A DNA stretch of 50,634 bases from Armatimonadota bacterium (lineage in GTDB: Bacteria > Armatimonadota > Chthonomonadetes > Chthonomonadales > CAJBBX01): NCBI GenBank assembly GCA_026392115.1, contig JAPLCQ010000105.1, positions 1 through 50,634 on the forward strand. The letters are read 5' to 3'. The notes below the pieces were generated by a model. It saw only the letters and a list, made by a program, of their open reading frames with translations, was not told the DNA's origin and made no database searches. Of this stretch, positions 46,372-50,634 are shown one piece after another (within the stretch, counting starts at the first letter, position 1; each line of letters opens with the position of its first letter). Made by a program: the position numbers and the translations under genes.

Positions 46372-46396
46372 GTAGGGGCTGGTTTCAAACCCGCCC
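46372..46396 (-). repeat. REP palindrome, copy 4
   Basis: GTAGGGGCTGG with arm AAACCCGCCC; one base change in the left arm. It ends 25 nt upstream of the RAYT start. Confidence 0.85.
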
Positions 46397-46456
46397 GCCG
46401 GGAATGTACCCGCCGCGCAGTCGCACACACACCATCCGGGGCAATCCCGACGGCCC

Positions 46457-46482
46457 GGGCGGGTTTGAAACACGCCCCTACG
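46457..46482 (+). repeat. REP palindrome, copy 5
   Basis: GGGCGGGTTTGAAAC with arm ACGCCCCTACG, same orientation as copies 1, 2 and 6; 30 nt from copy 6. Confidence 0.88.
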
Positions 46483-46512
46483 CGACACCAGCCTCGGCAT
46501 CGCGAACGGCCC

Positions 46513-46537
46513 GGGCGGGTTTGAAACCCGCCCCTAC
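46513..46537 (+). repeat. REP palindrome, copy 6 (contains methyltransferase stop codon)
   Basis: GGGCGGGTTTGAAAC with a perfect arm CCCGCCCCTAC; the minus-strand TAG of the small methyltransferase gene (46536-46534) lies in its right arm. Confidence 0.9.
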
Positions 46538-47178
46538 AGCTCGCCTGCCAGCTCGGCCACCGTCACCGGAGGGTACTCCTTGACCGGCGTGAAGAGCTCG
46601 TGCCTGCCATGGTCGGCGAAGAGCGAGTCCTGGGCGCTGTAGGCCGACGAGTGGGTGAGGTTATCGAGGCGGAAGTCGCGGCGCTGGAAGCGGCCTCTGC
46701 CCAGGTAGCCCCACTCGGCGAAGGTGATGGGCAGGCCGTCGGCGGTTTGCATCTTCAGGGCGTCACCGTGCACCAGGTTCAGCGACAGCACGGCGGCGGC
46801 GGCGCGGTGGAGGGTGTCGGCTTCGTCCAGATCCAGGTACTCGGCCAGCGCCTCAAGCACGTTGGCCCGGCACTCGGCGATATTGTCGGGCAGCAGCTCG
46901 ATGCCGTAGACGCACATCACGGCGAGGAGGGCGTAGTGCCGCCGCTCGAAGTCGGACCGGCCATAGCGCAGTTCGACGGCAGCCAGCTTGCGCCGGAGGA
47001 TCGGCACGAGGAAGTTGCCGCTGCCGCAGGCGGGCTCCAGGAAGCGCGAGTCGATCCGCTGCGTCTCGTCCTTTACTAGGTCGAGCATAGCCTCGACCAT
47101 CCACGCCGGGGTGAAGACCTCGCCGTGGTCGGCGACCCGCTTCTTGGACTTGACATAGTTCGTGGGCGCTTCGCTCAG
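46534..47178 (-). CDS. Small SAM-dependent DNA methyltransferase of the R-M locus
   Basis: About 214 residues of an N6-adenine-type methyltransferase core. Motif X-like GEVFTPAWMVEAMLDLV and motif I FLEPACGSGNFLVPI are clear, then ERRHYALLAVMCVYGIELL and LVHGDALKM; there is no NPPY motif, which is normal in the short family I recall beside Eco57I-type partners. The start is uncertain: AGGAG lies before a CTG codon at 47178 (given here), while TTG 47208 is the nearest standard start. The stop TAG lies inside a REP. It is the first gene of the locus, cut off from its partner by the RAYT. Confidence 0.72.
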   Translation of the reverse strand: MSEAPTNYVKSKKRVADHGEVFTPAWMVEAMLDLVKDETQRIDSRFLEPACGSGNFLVPILRRKLAAVELRYGRSDFERRHYALLAVMCVYGIELLPDNIAECRANVLEALAEYLDLDEADTLHRAAAAVLSLNLVHGDALKMQTADGLPITFAEWGYLGRGRFQRRDFRLDNLTHSSAYSAQDSLFADHGRHELFTPVKEYPPVTVAELAGEL

Positions 47179-47208
47179 GGCCGCTTCTCCTGCTGCAAGA
47201 CCGGGCAA

Positions 47209-47683
47209 GGCCGGGACGCCGCTCAGTTTCAAGCAGATAGTACCCGCGCGGGCGATGTGGCTTGTCGCCACGCTTGTGGCAACCCCGCGGCAGGTCGGTG
47301 TGTGCCGTGTTGGTGAGCGGGTCCACACCGGCGCACGGACGGACACGGACCCCGGGACGGCTACGCGTTGACGGGGTTGACCGAGGTGGGCTTGGGCGGC
47401 GCCTGGCAGGCTGGGCAGCGGGTTGGGATGCGGGCTTGGCAGATGCCGCAGTGGGCGTAGGAGGGCGGCGCTGTGGACGCTGGCGTGGGGGCGTCGCTCC
47501 CGGGAGCGTGTCGGATTGCTCCACCAGGCTCCTACAGACGGCACGCACATTATGGTCTGTCCATGCGCTCCGACTGGGCACTATCAGGCCGCTACAGACG
47601 CTTGTGGCGGACGCGTCGGGCGGTCTGGTACCCTATGGCCCGACCGGAACCGCTTCGAGGCCGGCACTAAGTGGAGGCGCGTT
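47209..47683. other. Intergenic region between the R-M locus and the aminotransferase gene
   Basis: About 475 nt. It contains a minus-strand zinc-ribbon-like frame at 47361-47531 without a start codon, and the GGAGG (47673-47677) for the aminotransferase. Both large open frames crossing it are low-quality shadows. Confidence 0.5.
47361..47531 (-). pseudogene. Possible zinc-ribbon gene remnant
   Basis: A 56-codon frame with no ATG, GTG or TTG, ending in YAHCGICQARIPTRCPACQ, a clean CxxC-x7-CxxC zinc ribbon, then a short Pro/Thr tail to TAG. An Ala/Pro/Thr linker precedes it. This is likely the C-terminal end of a decayed or truncated gene; chance cannot be excluded. Confidence 0.35.
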
Positions 47684-48997
47684 GTGGATAGCCGGCAGAT
47701 GCTCGAGGAGCTTGGAAGGTACGTGGTGGCGGACCCGTACCCGTTCGTACTGGACCTGGAGCGCTCCTCCGGCATGTGGCTGGCCACGCGGGACGGCCGT
47801 CGGCTCTTCGACTGGGCGGGCTACTATGGGGCGAAGCTGATCGGCCACAACCACCCGGCCCTCTATGCGCCCGACTACCTGCACCGGCTGGCCGTCGCGG
47901 CCAACAACAAGATCGCCAATCCCGACTTTCTCACGGGCGAGTGCCTCGACTACTACCGCCTGATCCACTCCCTTGCCCCGCACCGCATGCGCAACGACCG
48001 CCTGGAGGTCTACGTCGTGAACTCCGGCGCCGAGGCCGTGGAGAACATGCTGAAGTACATGATCAACCTCCACGTGCAGCAGCACGGCGGCAACGCGCGG
48101 CGCTTCATCTACTTCGATCAGGCGTTCCACGGCCGGACGGTCTTCGCGCTGAACGTGACGGACCTGCGCCACTCGCCCGTCATCACACGCGACTTCCGCG
48201 GGCTGGCCGACGGCAACACTCAGATAGCGTTCCCGGCAGTCAACGCCGACGCGCCCGCCGCCGAGAACGACCGCAGGACCGATGAGGCGCTAGCTGCGGT
48301 GGAGGCGGCGCTTAGATCTGATCCGGGGGGCATCGCGGGCATCGTGGTGGAGCCGCTCCAGGGCGCGGGAGGCCACCGCATGGCCCAGCCCCGCTTCTTC
48401 CAGGAACTGAGCCGCCTGGCCCATTCGCATGGCGTCGGCCTCGGCTTCGACGAGGTGCAGACCGCCGGTGGGCAGACGGGCACGGTCTTCGCCATCGACC
48501 AACTGGACCTGCCGTACCCGCCCTCCGCCGTCGCCACCGCGAAGAAGATGGCATGCGGCGTGGTCTACATGCTCTATCCCATGGACGACCACGGGGTGCT
48601 CGACTCCACCTGGGGCGGCAGCCTGGCCGACATGGTCCGGTTCGTGCGGGAATGGTCGATCGTGCAGGAGGAGCGCCTCCTGGAGCAGGTCCCTGCCAAG
48701 AGCGAGGCCATGGTGCGGATGCTGCACTGCTGCGCCGCGGCAGTTCCCGGCATGGTTCGCGATATCCGCGGCATGGGCCTCTACCAGGGCTTCAGCATGC
48801 CGGCGGCCGCGCCCACTCAGGCGCTGGTTGACGACGCCCTGACCACCGAGGAGCTGCTCCTTCTGAAGGCCGGGCCCACATCGGTCCGGCTCAGGCCCAA
48901 CCTGAGCGTCACACTGGAAGAGATCGACCTCCTGGGCGAGAAGCTGACCCGCTGCTTGCGGCGGGTGGCCGGCACGCGGCAGGGGATGGAGGCCTAA
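47684..48997 (+). CDS. lat: L-lysine 6-transaminase-like class III aminotransferase
   Basis: A 437-residue PLP enzyme of fold type I. The N-terminal ADPYPFVLDLERSSGMWL and GYYGAKLIGHNHPAL resemble Lat (lysine to alpha-aminoadipate semialdehyde) more than ornithine or GABA aminotransferases. VNSGAEAVENMLKY, FHGRTVFALNVT, VEPLQGAGG, FDEVQTAGGQTG (Asp256) and the Schiff-base Lys in ATAKKMACG (287/288) follow. GTG 47684 is chosen for GGAGG six bases upstream. The xseA gene begins 1 nt after its stop, so the three may be one operon; lysine catabolism with xseAB is a coincidental pairing. Confidence 0.82.
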   Translation: MDSRQMLEELGRYVVADPYPFVLDLERSSGMWLATRDGRRLFDWAGYYGAKLIGHNHPALYAPDYLHRLAVAANNKIANPDFLTGECLDYYRLIHSLAPHRMRNDRLEVYVVNSGAEAVENMLKYMINLHVQQHGGNARRFIYFDQAFHGRTVFALNVTDLRHSPVITRDFRGLADGNTQIAFPAVNADAPAAENDRRTDEALAAVEAALRSDPGGIAGIVVEPLQGAGGHRMAQPRFFQELSRLAHSHGVGLGFDEVQTAGGQTGTVFAIDQLDLPYPPSAVATAKKMACGVVYMLYPMDDHGVLDSTWGGSLADMVRFVREWSIVQEERLLEQVPAKSEAMVRMLHCCAAAVPGMVRDIRGMGLYQGFSMPAAAPTQALVDDALTTEELLLLKAGPTSVRLRPNLSVTLEEIDLLGEKLTRCLRRVAGTRQGMEA

Positions 48998-48998
48998 C

Positions 48999-50405
48999 GT
49001 GGCGACTGCCAACCACATGACGCTCTCTCAGCTCAACAAGCTAATCCGGGCCACTATCGCCGAATGGATGTCGGACGCCGGTGACATCTGGGTCCTGGCC
49101 GAACTGGCCGAGTGCCGCCAGCATACCAGCGGCCACTGGTACCTGAACCTGGTGGAGAAGAAGGCCGATTCGGTGGTCGCGTCGCTCAGCGCCGTCATCT
49201 GGTCGCGCGAGTCCGGTACGGTGAACGACTTCGTGCGCGCGACCGGTCAGCGCCTGGCTCCGGGCATGGCGGTCCTGATGCGGGGGCGCGTCGACTTCCA
49301 CGAGCGGTTCGGCCTGAAGCTGATCATCAGCGAACTCGATGCCACCTACACGCTGGGCGAGATGGCGCGCAAGCGGCAGGAGGTCATCGAGCGCCTTCGC
49401 CGCGAGGGCATCCTGGGCCGAAACGGGTCGCTGGACATGCCGGTCGCGCCGCAGCGCGTGGCGGTGATCTCATCGGGGCAGGCGGCGGGTTACGGCGACC
49501 TGATGAGGCACCTGACGGGCAACCCGCACGGCTTCGTCTTCCACACAACGCTCTTTGAGGCCGCCATGCAGGGGGACGGCGCCGAGCAGTCGGTCGCCGA
49601 CGCGCTGGTCCGGGTGAGCCGCCGCGCGGCCTCCTTCGATGTGGCGGTGGTGATCCGCGGCGGAGGCTCGCAGATCGACCTGAACTGCTTCGATGGGTAC
49701 GCCGTCGCGGCGGCGATCTGCGCGTGCCCGGTCCCGGTGATCACGGGGATCGGGCATGATCGCGACGAGTCGGTGGCCGACATGGCGGCGCATACGCGAG
49801 CCAAGACGCCCACGGACGCGGCGCAAATGCTGGTGGCGCGGATCCACGAGTTCGAGCAGGAGGTGGACGCGGCGATCAGCCGCGCGGCCAAGCTCGCCGC
49901 ATCGAGCCTGAACGGCGACCGGGTGGAGCTGACAGGGGTGTCGGGGCGCTTTGCCACAGCGCCGACGCGGCTGTTGTCGGCATGGTCGGCCCGCGTGGCG
50001 TCCGGTACGGCCGCGTTCGCGTCGGATGCGTCGAGGCACCTCCGGACCGGGGCGGTGGCGCTGGACCAGTCGATCCGCGGCCTGAGCCGGGCGCCCACAT
50101 TGCGGCTTGCCGTTCTGGAGGCCAAGCTGGCCCCCGTGGCCGAGGGGCTTGCGTCACGAAGCAAGCGGCGCCTGCAGTCCGAGGCCGAGCGGCTCGGAGC
50201 CGGCGAGCGCAACCTGAGCATCATGGACCCGGCCAACGTGCTCAAGCGCGGCTTCAGCATCACGCGGTACCGGGGCGCGGCGGTGACCGATCCAGCCGCG
50301 CTGCGGCACGGCGCCACACTTGAGACCGAGCTCTACAGGGGCACGGTTCGCAGCAAGATCGTCAAAGCGGAGGTAGACCGTGGACAAGGCGTCCTTGACC
50401 TATGA
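48999..50405 (+). CDS. xseA: Exodeoxyribonuclease VII large subunit
   Basis: A 468-residue XseA, which with XseB degrades single-stranded DNA to oligonucleotides. The N-terminal OB-fold domain (about 1-110) ends with GMAVLMRGRVDFHERFGLKLIISE; the catalytic domain has RVAVISSGQAAGYGDLM, VVIRGGGSQIDLNCFDGYAVA and ITGIGHDRDESVADM AAHTR segments, followed by a helical arm with DPANVLKRGFSITR near the end. GTG 48999 has GGAGG six bases before it. It overlaps xseB by 26 nt. Confidence 0.95.
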   Translation: MATANHMTLSQLNKLIRATIAEWMSDAGDIWVLAELAECRQHTSGHWYLNLVEKKADSVVASLSAVIWSRESGTVNDFVRATGQRLAPGMAVLMRGRVDFHERFGLKLIISELDATYTLGEMARKRQEVIERLRREGILGRNGSLDMPVAPQRVAVISSGQAAGYGDLMRHLTGNPHGFVFHTTLFEAAMQGDGAEQSVADALVRVSRRAASFDVAVVIRGGGSQIDLNCFDGYAVAAAICACPVPVITGIGHDRDESVADMAAHTRAKTPTDAAQMLVARIHEFEQEVDAAISRAAKLAASSLNGDRVELTGVSGRFATAPTRLLSAWSARVASGTAAFASDASRHLRTGAVALDQSIRGLSRAPTLRLAVLEAKLAPVAEGLASRSKRRLQSEAERLGAGERNLSIMDPANVLKRGFSITRYRGAAVTDPAALRHGATLETELYRGTVRSKIVKAEVDRGQGVLDL

Positions 50406-50634
50406 GGCGGCTCTGGGCCGGCTGGAGCAGATCGTCGGGCAGTTGGAGGGCGGGGAGATCGGTGTCGATGCTCTCACCGCGGCGGTGAAGGAGGGCGTCG
50501 AACTGGTGACCTTCTGTCGCCGCCGCTTGCGCACGGCGCAGCAAGAGGTGGAGCGGGCTCTGCAGGGGCTGACCGAGGGCGCCCAGGGCGGGGCAAGCGG
50601 GGATGTGGGCGAAGAGGGACTCGAACCCCCGACA
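50380..50634 (+). CDS. xseB: Exodeoxyribonuclease VII small subunit, 3' end outside the window
   Basis: At least 85 residues. YEAALGRLEQIVGQLEGGEIGVDALTAAVKEGVELVTFCRRRL is the XseB helical signature in order, though relatives usually stop near 75-85 residues. GTG 50380 has GGAGG six bases upstream. The frame continues without a stop to the window edge. Its last residues (GEEGLEPPT) are the antisense translation of a tRNA 3' half, so the real or inherited stop lies beyond the tRNA. Confidence 0.88.
   Translation, partial: MDKASLTYEAALGRLEQIVGQLEGGEIGVDALTAAVKEGVELVTFCRRRLRTAQQEVERALQGLTEGAQGGASGDVGEEGLEPPT
50606..50634 (-). tRNA. tRNA, 3' end only (isotype undetermined)
   Basis: The minus strand reads a T-arm GGGGG-TTCGAGT-CCCTC and acceptor 3' strand TTCGCCC with discriminator A at 50606; no CCA is encoded. 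The anticodon lies beyond the window. Confidence 0.8.

Noticed and set aside
45718-46537. CRISPR array because of repeated 25-nt units
   Set aside because: Copies differ in orientation, spacing is irregular and coding sequence lies between them; the REP plus RAYT explanation fits better.

Overview
The window is a high-GC, densely coded bacterial chromosome segment. Its gene set suggests a Gram-negative-type member of the Armatimonadota or a neighbouring phylum: a membrane pyrophosphatase, a SigH-type sigma factor, a 45-residue DUF5679-type protein, FmdB- and M42-family proteins, a URO-D-fold methyltransferase-like enzyme, COG4586/4587/3694 ABC exporter genes and a large secreted glycosidase-like protein. 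That placement is inference from gene content; no rRNA is present. The DNA is mostly core chromosome, with one clearly accessory island at about 41.8-47.6 kb.

Layout. 1-0.4 kb: 3' end of hppA (+). 0.5-7.5 kb (-): priA, a URO-D-like protein, a phosphohexomutase, an FGGY sugar kinase and yjbQ, the last four closely packed. 7.55 kb: tRNA-Val(GAC) with its own promoter, then a small zinc-ribbon membrane protein. 8-16 kb (-): purL-purF, an ABC exporter (ATPase plus a permease carrying two Ig-like domains), a hypothetical exported protein, then purM. 16.1-19 kb (-): anmK-murJ. 19-23.1 kb: fmdB-type gene (+), DUF5679-type gene (-), sigH (+), M42 peptidase and gpsA (+). 23.1-28.5 kb (-): a glycyl radical enzyme, a CbiM-CbiQ fusion permease, CbiO with a His-rich tail, and a small membrane protein, forming a Ni/Co uptake operon. 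28.7-32.6 kb (+): a hypothetical gene and a nucleoside/BMP-type ABC importer (ATPase and two permeases, no binding protein). 32.7-39.2 kb (-): anti-sigma-like protein and the ATPase and permeases of a COG4586/4587/3694 exporter, with a 983-residue secreted protein encoded between the two permeases; one permease gene is frameshifted. 39.3-41.5 kb (-): tRNA-Gly(CCC), M16 protease, dapB.

41.8-47.2 kb (-) is a restriction-modification island: a small methyltransferase, an Eco57I-type methyltransferase, and a T5orf172/DEAD-type helicase that is split and has lost its motif II region. A REP-associated tyrosine transposase (RAYT) with six REP palindromes sits between the two methyltransferase genes. 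Two REPs lie inside the RAYT coding sequence, and two others supply the TAG stop codons of the RAYT and of the small methyltransferase. 47.7-50.6 kb (+): an L-lysine 6-transaminase-like gene, xseA and xseB; the xseB frame runs into the antisense of a partial tRNA at the window edge.

Genes are joined mainly by 1-8 nt ATGA/GTGA/TGATG overlaps, so translational coupling is common. The least ordinary items are the REP/RAYT-riddled, partly broken R-M island, the Ig-domain ABC permease inside the purine operon, the fused cobalt/nickel permease with a His-tailed ATPase, and the secreted glycosidase-like gene nested in an exporter operon.
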